A stretch of DNA of 15,671 nucleotides from Acidobacteriota bacterium (GCA_025353435.1 JANXQR010000846.1:1-15671), one strand, 5' to 3'; positions 7,473 to 15,152 are shown, counted from the stretch's first letter. Notes: a model not told the origin generated them from the letters alone. Program-made: numbers and translations.

Positions 7473-8303
7473 ATGGCGAGATACGAAGGACGCTGGACCA
7501 CCGTACGCGTCGAGGTAAATGAGGAGATCGGTTGGGTCACTTTGAACCGCCCCGAGAAGCGCAACGCGATGAGTCCCACTTTGAATCGCGAGATGCGTGA
7601 TGTTCTGGAGACGCTGGAACTCGATGGTGACATGAAAGTTCTGGTGTTAACCGGCGCGGGAGAATCGTGGACCGCTGGAATGGACCTCAAGGAATATTTC
7701 CGCGAGGTGGACCAGTCACCGGAGATTGTGCAGGAGCGAGTACGGCGCGATGCGTCGACGTGGCAATGGAAGCTTCTTCGAATGTACTCCAAGCCAACCA
7801 TCGCAATGGTCAACGGATGGTGTTTTGGCGGCGGATTCTCACCGCTAGTGGCGTGCGACCTGGCGATCGCAGCAGAAACCGCGGTGTTCGGACTTTCAGA
7901 AATCAACTGGGGTATTCCGCCAGGCAATCTTGTGAGCAAGGCTCTCGCGGATACTGTAGGTCAGCGAAAAGCGCTCGAGTACATCATGACCGGCGACACG
8001 TTTACAGGAACACAGGCCGCGGAGATGGGGCTCGTGAACCGCGCTGTCCCCCTCGAGCAGCTTCGAAACGAAACCCTCGCGCTGGCCCGGAAGCTCGTCG
8101 CAAAAAATCCTGTGGTGCTACGAGCGGCGAAACATGGCTTCAAGCGTTGCCGCGAACTCACATGGGAGCAAAGTGAGGATTATCTCTACGCAAAGCTTGA
8201 CCAGGCTCAGTTACGCGATCCGGAACATGGCCGGGAAAATGGGCTGAAGCAGTTCCTCGACGAAAAGAGCATTAAGCCGGGTCTTGAAGGTTATAGACGC
8301 TGA
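7473..8303 (+). CDS. ech: Hydroxycinnamoyl-CoA hydratase/lyase
   Basis: This crotonase-fold enzyme (276 aa, also called HCHL or FerB) hydrates 4-coumaroyl-CoA or feruloyl-CoA and splits the product to acetyl-CoA and 4-hydroxybenzaldehyde or vanillin. It has the same length as the Pseudomonas fluorescens enzyme. The catalytic and specificity residues known from that enzyme occur at the same numbers: Ser123 in GGGFSPL, Glu143 and Trp146 in LSEINWGIPPG, and Tyr239 in EDYLYAKLDQ. This separates it from ordinary enoyl-CoA hydratases. The ATG at 7473 follows GAGGA (7461-7465) with 7 bases of spacing; an in-frame TTG at 7437 lacks such a site. A 42-base gap to pobA is the widest in the operon and may mark the join between a hydroxycinnamate module and the pob/pca module. 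Confidence 0.96.
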   Translation: MARYEGRWTTVRVEVNEEIGWVTLNRPEKRNAMSPTLNREMRDVLETLELDGDMKVLVLTGAGESWTAGMDLKEYFREVDQSPEIVQERVRRDASTWQWKLLRMYSKPTIAMVNGWCFGGGFSPLVACDLAIAAETAVFGLSEINWGIPPGNLVSKALADTVGQRKALEYIMTGDTFTGTQAAEMGLVNRAVPLEQLRNETLALARKLVAKNPVVLRAAKHGFKRCRELTWEQSEDYLYAKLDQAQLRDPEHGRENGLKQFLDEKSIKPGLEGYRR

Positions 8304-8327
8304 GCCGAGCGTTGGGAGCCAGAATTC

Positions 8328-10466
8328 ATGATCGATCTCGCAAACACGCCGAGAATCCGTTCGAAATTTGACCAACTGCTTCGACCGCGGTCCATCGCGC
8401 TGATTGGCGCGTCCGCGAAGCCTGGCTCACTGGGAGAGACCGTCCTCGATAATCTCGATCAGTCAGACTACGCAGGGGACTTATACCTGGTGAACCCAAA
8501 GCGTCCTACGATCCGAGGCCGCACATCGCTGGGCTCGATTGAGGAATTGCCAAAGGGCGTTGATTGCGCGGTGCTGGCAATCCCCAGCGAAGCCGTTCTT
8601 GCGGCAGCGAGCGCATGCGCACAACGCGGTGTCGGCAGCCTGATTATCTTCTCGGCCGGATTCGCCGAGGGTGGTGAGGAGGGACGAGCGGCCCAACGCG
8701 AGTTGGCGGGAATTGCCGATGAGTACGGGATGCTTCTCGAAGGGCCCAACTGCCTGGGAATGGTGAACTATGTCGATCGAATCCCACTTACATTTGTCAT
8801 GACGCCGCCGCAAGCTAGCCGTCATGCAAATGGCGCGGCAATAATCTCCCAGAGCGGGGCACTTGCGGCCGTGATCGCCGTAAACATGCGCCACCACAGG
8901 ATTCCCCTCACATATTCGGTGTCTACCGGGAACGAGGCGACGACCGGGATAGAGGATTTCCTGGAGAACCTGATCAACGACGAGGCGACTCGCGTATTTG
9001 CGCTTGTAGTTGAACAGTTCCGACGTCCGAAACGGTTCCTGGAATTAGCGCGAACAGTACGCGCAGCCGGTAAATTCATAGTTATGGTGCATCCGGGGCG
9101 ATGCGAAGCTGCGCGTGACTCGGCGGCCACGCATACCGGTGCGCTCGCCGGTGACTATGAGGTGATGCATGCACTGGTCACGCGCGCCGGAGTAATCCAC
9201 GTAGAGAGCCTCGAGGAACTCGTAGATGTTACACAGATCTTGGTGCGCTGCCGCGAGTTGCCAAGAGGGGGCCCTGCGATCTTCACGGAGTCGGGAGCAT
9301 TCAAAGCGCTTGCCCTAGATCTGTGCGAACAGGTTTCTCTCAAGCTTCCCGCTCTCACACCGGCAGCGGAGCGTGCACTGCGCGAAGCGTTGCCCGCATT
9401 CATCCCTCCCTCGAATCCGCTGGACCTTACAGCGCAAGGGCTCATCGATCCCGGTCTGTATCGACGCACATTGCCCACCGTTCTTGAGGAGCCGGCATTC
9501 GGGAGTGTGCTGCTTGGTATCATCCTGACGGATCCCAAGACAACGGCCATAAAGCTGCCACCAATACTCGAAGCGATTCGAACGCTTAAGCCGCACAAGG
9601 CGATGATTTTTGCAGCACTGGATGAAGGAGCGCCGTTCAACTTCGCTGAGTTGGACGAAATGCGCGAACTGGGGGTGGCCTGCTTCCCTTCCCCTGAGCG
9701 TGCGATTCGCGCGCTGGCCTATGTCACAAGGTTCGGCATGTCAACGGGCGAAGAGTACGACGACCTGCAACCATCCATCACAGTTCTCAACCTGCGTCCT
9801 GGCATATTACCCGAGTACAAGAGCAAGCGGTTGCTAGCCGACATTGGTATCACCATACCGGACGGCCATTTGGCAACGACATGCGAAGAAGCTGTCAGGT
9901 TTGCTGCTGAGATCGGGTTCCCGGTCGCGTTGAAGGCGCAGGCTTCCGCGCTGCCTCACAAATCTGATGCGGGCGGTGTTCTGCTGGCCCTCGATTCGGA
10001 AGCTCAGGTTATGGAAGCCTGGTCGGCCCTACATGACAATGTCGCGCGTTTGCGGCCTGGGTTGCGGCTGGATGGAGTGTTGGTGGAGCGAATGGGTGCC
10101 AAAGGTCTGGAATTGATTTTGGGCGCTCGCAACGATCGGGAGTGGGGATCGGTACTGCTGGTGGGGTTTGGCGGGGTGCTTGCGGAGGCCGTCGAGGACG
10201 TGCGAATTCTCGCGGCGGATCTTAGGCCGCCCGCGATTCAAGAAGCATTGCATGGTCTACGGTGCGGCGCGTTGCTGCGAGGCTTCCGTGGCGGACCTGA
10301 GCTCGACGTAACGGCGGTTGCCGACGTGTTGTACCGGCTCGGTCAATTGGTGCGAGCAAATTCCTCGATTTCCGAGGTTGAGATCAATCCTCTCGTGGTT
10401 TACCCCAAAGGCCGCGGTACGCTCGCCTTGGATGCACTCGTATCAGTGACTGAAGCAAGTGCATAA
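8328..10466 (+). CDS. ferA: ADP-forming hydroxycinnamoyl-CoA synthetase, FerA type
   Basis: This 712-aa protein is a single-chain ADP-forming acyl-CoA synthetase. It has an N-terminal CoA-binding Rossmann domain (about 15-140, with ALIGASAKPGSLG at 24-36), then succinyl-CoA-ligase-like domains, then an ATP-grasp domain (about 490-712; VALKAQASALPHKSDAGG at 533-550 and EVEINPLV at 683-690). His269 in THTGALAGD is the expected phosphohistidine. Placed between ech and vdh, it most likely activates p-coumarate or ferulate to the CoA thioester. Precedent is FerA of Sphingobium sp. SYK-6, a feruloyl-CoA synthetase of this ADP-forming superfamily. Most bacteria with ech use an unrelated AMP-forming ligase (Fcs). 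The fold is certain. The substrate is inferred from context; acetate or another acid would be possible for an orphan member. The start follows GGGAG (8314-8318) at 9 bases. Confidence 0.85.
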   Translation: MIDLANTPRIRSKFDQLLRPRSIALIGASAKPGSLGETVLDNLDQSDYAGDLYLVNPKRPTIRGRTSLGSIEELPKGVDCAVLAIPSEAVLAAASACAQRGVGSLIIFSAGFAEGGEEGRAAQRELAGIADEYGMLLEGPNCLGMVNYVDRIPLTFVMTPPQASRHANGAAIISQSGALAAVIAVNMRHHRIPLTYSVSTGNEATTGIEDFLENLINDEATRVFALVVEQFRRPKRFLELARTVRAAGKFIVMVHPGRCEAARDSAATHTGALAGDYEVMHALVTRAGVIHVESLEELVDVTQILVRCRELPRGGPAIFTESGAFKALALDLCEQVSLKLPALTPAAERALREALPAFIPPSNPLDLTAQGLIDPGLYRRTLPTVLEEPAFGSVLLGIILTDPKTTAIKLPPILEAIRTLKPHKAMIFAALDEGAPFNFAELDEMRELGVACFPSPERAIRALAYVTRFGMSTGEEYDDLQPSITVLNLRPGILPEYKSKRLLADIGITIPDGHLATTCEEAVRFAAEIGFPVALKAQASALPHKSDAGGVLLALDSEAQVMEAWSALHDNVARLRPGLRLDGVLVERMGAKGLELILGARNDREWGSVLLVGFGGVLAEAVEDVRILAADLRPPAIQEALHGLRCGALLRGFRGGPELDVTAVADVLYRLGQLVRANSSISEVEINPLVVYPKGRGTLALDALVSVTEASA

Positions 10467-10480
10467 AGCACTAGCGAAAC

Positions 10481-10485
10481 GAGGA
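10481..10485 (+). promoter_or_regulatory. Ribosome-binding site deciding the vdh start
   Basis: GAGGA, 6 bases before the ATG at 10492. A competing in-frame ATG at 10486 touches the site, and a GTG at 10459 overlaps the end of ferA with no purine-rich site. The choice of 10492 gives 483 residues, close to the 482 I recall for Pseudomonas vanillin dehydrogenase. Confidence 0.6.
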
Positions 10486-10491
10486 ATGAAG

Positions 10492-11943
10492 ATGAACGAA
10501 ACACTGCTCCTGATCGGCGGAGATTCGGTGCACGCTGCCGATCGCAGGACCTTTGATCGCGTGAATCCGATGACCGGCCGTCCGGCGACAAAAGCTGCCG
10601 CCTGCGGCCTGCGCGATGTCGAAGCCGCGGTCAAAGCGGCCGCTGAAGCCCTTCAAGCTTGGATGGCAATGGGTCCAGGAAGGCGCCGCGAACTGCTGCT
10701 CCGTGCCGCGGATGTCCTCGTGGCGCACCAGAGTGACTTCAACGCGACTATGGTTTCGGAAACAGGCGCGACGCAAGGCTGGGCTGGCTTCAACGTCGCG
10801 TTCGGCGCGTCAATTCTGCGCGAAGCCGCATCGATGACGACGCAGGTGAGCGGAGAGATTATTCCGACTGACGTTCCTGACAATCTCGCCCTCGCAATTC
10901 GTCAACCCATCGGAGTCTGCGTGGGCATTGCACCGTGGAACGCGCCAGTAATTCTCGGCGTTCGTGCGATTGCGATGCCCTTGGCTTGCGGAAACACTGT
11001 CGTATTCAAGGCGTCGGAGGCATGCCCCGCAGTACATAGCCTCATCGGTAGGGTTATGCAGGAAGCCGGATTTCCGAGCGGAGTGGTGAATGTTTTGACC
11101 AATGATCCAGCAGATGCCGCTGAAGTTGTTGGCGCATTGGTCGATCATGCCGCAGTTCGACATATCAATTTCACAGGGTCCACTCGCGTGGGCAGGATAA
11201 TTGCCGAGCGTGCCGCGAGACGCCTGAAACCGGTTCTGCTCGAACTTGGAGGTAAGGCGCCCTTCATTGTGCTGGACGACGCCGATCTCAATGCAGCAGT
11301 CGATGCCGCGGCTTTCGGCGCGTTTATGAACCAGGGCCAGATATGCATGTCCACCGAACGAATCGTTGTGGATGAACGGGTGGCCGACGAATTCGTTACA
11401 CGGCTTTCAGCGAAAGCGGCAGGGCTGTCAGTGAGGGATCCGGCACAGGGGCCAACCGTTTTGGGCGCGGTCGTTGATGAAAGGTCGGCGGACAAGATTT
11501 CCTCGTTGATTGCGGATGCAGTTGGACAAGGAGCACACATCTCCGCCGGGGGCCAGCGCAACGGCACGCTCTTGCATGCGACGGTGCTCGATCATGTAAC
11601 AACCGAGATGAGGATCTATGCAGAAGAGTCATTTGGCCCCGTGGTGACAGTGGTGCGTGTCAAGGGCGACGAAGAGGCACTTCGCGTTGCGAATGATACG
11701 GAGTATGGATTGTCGGCAGCCATTTTTAGCCGAGATATCGTGCGCGCGTGGAATCTGGCCAAGCGCGTCGAGAGTGGCATCTGCCACATCAACGGACCTA
11801 CAGTGCACGATGAGCCGCAGATGCCGTTTGGCGGAGTTAAGGCGTCAGGTTATGGCCGGTTCGGCGGTAAGGCCGCGATCGATGAGTTCACGACGCTTAG
11901 ATGGATCACAGTGCAAACAGGGGCTCGCCACTATCCGTTTTAG
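10492..11943 (+). CDS. vdh: Vanillin / 4-hydroxybenzaldehyde dehydrogenase
   Basis: This NAD(P)-dependent aldehyde dehydrogenase (483 aa) would oxidise the aromatic aldehyde released by Ech: 4-hydroxybenzaldehyde to 4-hydroxybenzoate, or vanillin to vanillate. The catalytic set of the superfamily is complete: Asn150 in APWNAPV, Lys173 in VFKASE, Glu251 in LELGGKAP, and the nucleophile Cys285 in NQGQICMSTER. The GSTRVG nucleotide-binding turn is at 229-234. The phrases ICMSTERIVV and the C-terminal MPFGGVKASGYGRFGG are as in the Vdh/salicylaldehyde dehydrogenase group. Substrate assignment rests mainly on the ech-ferA-vdh order, which is classic for hydroxycinnamate side-chain removal. It is the last gene of the plus-strand run and ends 20 bases from the stop of the convergent regulator gene. 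Confidence 0.9.
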   Translation: MNETLLLIGGDSVHAADRRTFDRVNPMTGRPATKAAACGLRDVEAAVKAAAEALQAWMAMGPGRRRELLLRAADVLVAHQSDFNATMVSETGATQGWAGFNVAFGASILREAASMTTQVSGEIIPTDVPDNLALAIRQPIGVCVGIAPWNAPVILGVRAIAMPLACGNTVVFKASEACPAVHSLIGRVMQEAGFPSGVVNVLTNDPADAAEVVGALVDHAAVRHINFTGSTRVGRIIAERAARRLKPVLLELGGKAPFIVLDDADLNAAVDAAAFGAFMNQGQICMSTERIVVDERVADEFVTRLSAKAAGLSVRDPAQGPTVLGAVVDERSADKISSLIADAVGQGAHISAGGQRNGTLLHATVLDHVTTEMRIYAEESFGPVVTVVRVKGDEEALRVANDTEYGLSAAIFSRDIVRAWNLAKRVESGICHINGPTVHDEPQMPFGGVKASGYGRFGGKAAIDEFTTLRWITVQTGARHYPF

Positions 11944-11963
11944 CGGCTACATTCCGCTGCGTT

Positions 11964-12587
11964 TCACGCCGGCCCGTCAGATGCGTAGTACTTGAGAAAC
12001 AGGTCGACTGCATGTGCCACGTGAACGTGTGACTTTGGGAGTCTTCGCATTTGCCCGAGCACAACTGCTGTAAGGTAGCGTGAGCTGACAAGCATGTCGA
12101 GGAAGTCGTCCGCGGCTAACAGTGGATCTGCCGTTCGCAACTTACCCACGATCATTTGGCGGCTGAGGAACGCCGCCGTGTTCTTTCGACCCATCGCAGG
12201 GCCAAGGAGATAGAACCTGCGCGATAGGACCGGGTCGCGAAAGCTTTGAGCTGCCACAATGCGGAAAAGTTTCCCGAATCGCTCGGAGTTCATGATTCGC
12301 AAGATCTCCGTGCCCGCTTCCGTAAGGACCTCACGCACTCCGCCGCCAGAAGACCAGCTCGCATTCGCCTGGGATTGAATTTCAGCCTGAAGCTCCGTGA
12401 TCACTGCATCAAGTATGTCCCGCTTGTCCTGAAAGTATGTGTAGAGTTCCCGTTTCGATACCCGTGCTCGTCGCGCAATCTCGGCAGTACTGGTGATCTC
12501 GTACCCATTCTCGAGAAATGCCTCCGAAGCCGAATCAAGAATACGTGCGCGATGATCGATTGGCGCTGAGAGCGCTCGTTCTACCAT
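11964..12587 (-). CDS. TetR-family transcriptional regulator
   Basis: This 207-aa regulator has a TetR-type N-terminal helix-turn-helix: ILDSASEAFLENGYE (16-30) leads into TSTAEIARRARVSKREL (32-48) and the closing YTYFQDKRDIL. The C-terminal ligand domain (about 65-207) resembles AcrR-like regulators but gives no ligand. It is the last gene on the minus strand after the monooxygenase (94-base gap) and faces vdh tail to tail, so it could control the meta-cleavage genes, the hydroxycinnamate operon or both. I chose ATG 12587, with AGAGAG (12597-12602) 9 bases upstream. A TTG at 12623 in frame would add 12 residues, but it falls inside a palindrome that looks like an operator. FerC/FerR regulators known for ferulate genes are MarR-type, so this is not an orthologue of those. 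Confidence 0.88.
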   Translation of the reverse strand: MVERALSAPIDHRARILDSASEAFLENGYEITSTAEIARRARVSKRELYTYFQDKRDILDAVITELQAEIQSQANASWSSGGGVREVLTEAGTEILRIMNSERFGKLFRIVAAQSFRDPVLSRRFYLLGPAMGRKNTAAFLSRQMIVGKLRTADPLLAADDFLDMLVSSRYLTAVVLGQMRRLPKSHVHVAHAVDLFLKYYASDGPA

Positions 12588-12610
12588 CCAGATGATCTCT
12601 CTTTCTGAGC

Positions 12611-12623
12611 TTGAGATTCTCAA
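12611..12623. promoter_or_regulatory. Candidate TetR operator palindrome
   Basis: TTGAGA-T-TCTCAA: two perfect 6-base arms around a single centre base, 23 bases before the ATG of the TetR gene. Relative to the proposed promoter it would lie roughly at +10 to +22, a usual place for autorepression by a TetR protein. TetR operators are typically short palindromes in such positions. I saw no second copy elsewhere in the window, so the evidence is position and symmetry only. Confidence 0.4.
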
Positions 12624-12639
12624 AGTCGCACAGTTTCAA

Positions 12640-12668
12640 CTTATCTTTGATTCAGCGCTGTTTGTCAT
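12640..12668 (-). promoter_or_regulatory. Candidate promoter of the TetR gene
   Basis: On the minus strand, ATGACA (12668-12663, 5 of 6 matches to the -35 consensus) is followed after exactly 17 bases by GATAAG (12645-12640, 4 of 6 matches to the -10 consensus). It lies in the 94-base gap between the monooxygenase stop and the regulator start, so the regulator may be transcribed on its own as well as from the upstream genes. The match is moderate and could arise by chance. Confidence 0.35.
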
Positions 12669-12681
12669 CGTGGAATTCACT

Positions 12682-14235
12682 TTAGCCCGCAAAACTGGCA
12701 CCGGCACATCCAATTCTGTTCTCCAAACCGCAACAGATGTCATAGAGACGTCCGGGTTCATCTACGGTGGAATACACGTAGTGATCGGGTCGGACGATCG
12801 CGGCTTTGCACCTGTACCGATCGAACCAAGTGCCGACGACACCGCCTATCTCCTGGTGGCCTTCACTCCCAATAACAACAACCGGAATTCCGCAGGTTTC
12901 AGGCGCAAGCCAATTCAAATCGGCCCTGCCATCCACAAAGAGTCTCCATCCTGGTCCGGAGATTTCATCCATCAATGTCAGGCCATTCGGGCTCATGACC
13001 CAAGGCTGGGGAAACAGCGTTCCTGCTGCAGGCCCCCTCTCAGAACATATGAGGCCGGTCTCAAGCGGGGGGACTATTTCCTGGCGCGTAGCCACAAACG
13101 CACTCCCTCCCCCGCGGGCAAGCAGCCGTTCATCCCGCTGCCTTGCGGCCTCAGGGTTCCGTTCGCAGATGGCCGAACCGATCTCTTTGATCCGCCCAGT
13201 GAGAGTGGAGACGTGTTGCTTGCGTTCTTCGCCGTATGTGTCGAGTAGCGTGTCGCGAGATCTGCCGCGCAGAACGGACACAAGCTTCCAGCAGAGGTTG
13301 GTCACATCGCGCACTCCCTGGCACATTCCCTGTCCTATAAATGGAGGCTGCTGATGCGCTGCATCGCCGGCCAGAAACGCGTTGCCTTTCCGCCACCGTT
13401 CCGCGACTAATGCATGGAACCGATAACTGCTGGCTCGCCACAGCCTGCCGTCGGCCGGTTCGATCCATCGTGACAGCAGGTCCCAGACTCTCTCTTCTTG
13501 CTCCATCAACCGCGGATCCTCACCGGGGTTTAGCATGATTTCCCAGCGACGGTGATTTCCAGGCCCAATGATGAACGTGTAGGGGCGCGCCGGATCACAA
13601 TATTGTGCGCAGGCCTGTGGTAGCTTGGCGAGAGCGCCGTCATTGACGACGAGATCAACAACGAGCCAAGGTTCATCGAATCCGAGGTCCTCAAGAGGGA
13701 TGTCGAGCAGCCGCCTTATCGTGCTTGATGCTCCGTCGCAGCCGATTACGTGCACCGCCGTACGAGTCTCGATATTTCCCGCTTCGTCTTGGACGCGGAG
13801 GGCGACGCTCCCTTCCTCCCGATTTAGCGCAACTACTTCCAAACCAAGTTTGACAGTCACCGATGGATGCCCCTGCACGCGCTCACGCACAATGGCTTCC
13901 ACCGGCGGTTGAGTAAAAACCACGTTCGGTAGATAGCCCAACGGGTGCGGCGGAGGCATAACATCAATGCGGCGGATTAGCTGGCCAGCGGCCCCATAAT
14001 GTTCTGAAGCTCCAAACGGGGCCGTATGCGGAAGAACTTGCTCTATGACTCCAATGTTCTGAAACACACGCAGGATCTCGTGATCCAGAGCGACCGCGCG
14101 TGGAATGTCCCATATTGTTCGGCTCTTTTCCACCACGAGCGTCTTCACGCCCGCCTGACCTAACCAGCATGCGGCGATTGCTCCAACGGGACCATAACCC
14201 ACGATTGCCACTTCGAATTCGGGTTCCTCATTCAT
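12682..14235 (-). CDS. FAD-dependent aromatic hydroxylase, MhpA-like
   Basis: This 517-aa flavoprotein monooxygenase belongs to the phenol hydroxylase / PHBH superfamily, in the group with MhpA, the 3-(3-hydroxyphenyl)propionate hydroxylase. Its features are the FAD fingerprint GYGPVG (13-18) with Glu36 closing the ADP-binding fold, the GCDGASSTIRR block (165-175), and the GDAAHQQPPFIGQGMCQGVRD block (290-310). A C-terminal thioredoxin-like region (about 400-517) is typical of the long members. It would add a hydroxyl next to an existing ring hydroxyl using NAD(P)H and O2, feeding the extradiol dioxygenase encoded just upstream. The start at 14235 gives an ATGA overlap with that gene; a longer frame from 14352 only adds residues from inside it. 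The true substrate is unknown: 3-hydroxyphenylpropionate, resorcinol-type and nitrocatechol or methylcatechol substrates are all possible. Confidence 0.85.
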   Translation of the reverse strand: MNEEPEFEVAIVGYGPVGAIAACWLGQAGVKTLVVEKSRTIWDIPRAVALDHEILRVFQNIGVIEQVLPHTAPFGASEHYGAAGQLIRRIDVMPPPHPLGYLPNVVFTQPPVEAIVRERVQGHPSVTVKLGLEVVALNREEGSVALRVQDEAGNIETRTAVHVIGCDGASSTIRRLLDIPLEDLGFDEPWLVVDLVVNDGALAKLPQACAQYCDPARPYTFIIGPGNHRRWEIMLNPGEDPRLMEQEERVWDLLSRWIEPADGRLWRASSYRFHALVAERWRKGNAFLAGDAAHQQPPFIGQGMCQGVRDVTNLCWKLVSVLRGRSRDTLLDTYGEERKQHVSTLTGRIKEIGSAICERNPEAARQRDERLLARGGGSAFVATRQEIVPPLETGLICSERGPAAGTLFPQPWVMSPNGLTLMDEISGPGWRLFVDGRADLNWLAPETCGIPVVVIGSEGHQEIGGVVGTWFDRYRCKAAIVRPDHYVYSTVDEPGRLYDICCGLENRIGCAGASFAG

Positions 14236-15152
14236 CCTTGAGCCGCATCTTTTGAGATAGGCGAAGCAAACCGAATTGCAAGCTGCGCTTTCTTCACATT
14301 TTCGGTCTTGGGCGGAGCAATGCCCCAATGGTCGGTACGACCGCGCGGCCAAACCCAGTACTCGGGGCCATGAGACACATACCCATCGTCAACTTGCAGG
14401 ACCTCCGCTGTGAACTCGATCACGAATCCAAATGGATCAATGAAGTAAGCGAAGATGTTATTACCGGGGCCGTGGCGACCAACTCCCCAACCAATCGGAA
14501 AGCCTGCATCGATGATGCGGCCGGAGCCGCGCATTACCGACTCCCATTCCGGCATCATGAACGCGATGTGGTTCAGCCCATCGACGCCGGAGTCGGCGAG
14601 GACTACCGCATGATGATCCGAATTACAACGAAGGAAGGCCATAGCCCTCGATCGATCTGTCAGTGCAAACCCCAGCACATCCTGAAAGAATCGAGATGTC
14701 GCTTCGATATTGTTGCAGTTGAGGTTGACATGAGAAATCCGCAATGGCATCGACGCTTGTTCTTTCCAGTCGTGATAAATGGCATCACCATGGTGGAAGC
14801 GAAGAATGAAACCCTCGGGCGTAGCGATCTTGAGGACCACTCCTCCATCCGGTTCGGGGTTTGATAGTGTCGGTGCAATCAACCTCCCGCCAGCCTGACC
14901 TACCGCCTCCGCGATGCGACCAAGACACTCCTCAGACTTCACACGAAAGCTTACCGAAAGAACCTCAGCGGACGAGTGCGGGTGGAGCGCAAGAACATGA
15001 TGGTCGCTTCCAGTGGCCCGCAAGTACACGACTTCACCGTAGCGGGCGCACACACGCAGCCCCCACGTCTCCTTATAAAATGCTTCAGCGCGAGCCAGAT
15101 CGGGGACGCCGAACTCCACGCTTCGAATTGCAGTGATGGGGAAATCACCCAT
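14232..15152 (-). CDS. Type I extradiol ring-cleavage dioxygenase
   Basis: This 306-aa protein has two vicinal-oxygen-chelate (VOC) domains, residues about 5-120 and 137-250. It is built like catechol 2,3-dioxygenase. The C-terminal domain carries the Fe(II) triad: His141 (ISHVNL), His195 (GLNHIAF) and Glu246 (VIEFTAE), with the usual Tyr236 and the IDPFGFVIEF block. It should open a catechol-like ring next to the hydroxyls (meta cleavage). The specific catechol cannot be read. The N-terminal domain has no metal ligands of its own in the usual places, as normal for the family. I chose ATG 15152, with GGAG 8 bases before it on the minus strand; a TTG six codons upstream is less likely. It overlaps the monooxygenase gene by 4 bases and follows the FAH-family gene by 56 bases, so all three look cotranscribed. 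Confidence 0.88.
   Translation of the reverse strand: MGDFPITAIRSVEFGVPDLARAEAFYKETWGLRVCARYGEVVYLRATGSDHHVLALHPHSSAEVLSVSFRVKSEECLGRIAEAVGQAGGRLIAPTLSNPEPDGGVVLKIATPEGFILRFHHGDAIYHDWKEQASMPLRISHVNLNCNNIEATSRFFQDVLGFALTDRSRAMAFLRCNSDHHAVVLADSGVDGLNHIAFMMPEWESVMRGSGRIIDAGFPIGWGVGRHGPGNNIFAYFIDPFGFVIEFTAEVLQVDDGYVSHGPEYWVWPRGRTDHWGIAPPKTENVKKAQLAIRFASPISKDAAQG

Noticed and set aside
9155..9640. 161-residue open frame on the minus strand inside ferA
   Set aside because: Shadow of the ATP-dependent ligase; low-complexity Ser/Arg/Ala composition and no ribosome-binding site or domain.
11942..11958. AGCGG / CCGCT hairpin at the end of vdh as a terminator
   Set aside because: Stem of only 5 base pairs with a 7-base loop, overlapping the stop codon, and no T-run on either strand.
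12588..12623. TTG start for the TetR gene at 12623
   Set aside because: No good ribosome-binding site, and the codon lies within the palindrome that looks like an operator; ATG 12587 has AGAGAG upstream.
12592..13248. 218-residue open frame on the plus strand across the TetR start and monooxygenase end
   Set aside because: It overlaps the well-supported monooxygenase on the other strand and the regulator's upstream region; no family features seen.
14236..14352. N-terminal extension of the monooxygenase
   Set aside because: The added 39 residues come from inside the dioxygenase gene and precede the FAD motif by far more than usual; the ATG at 14235 gives a clean 4-base overlap.
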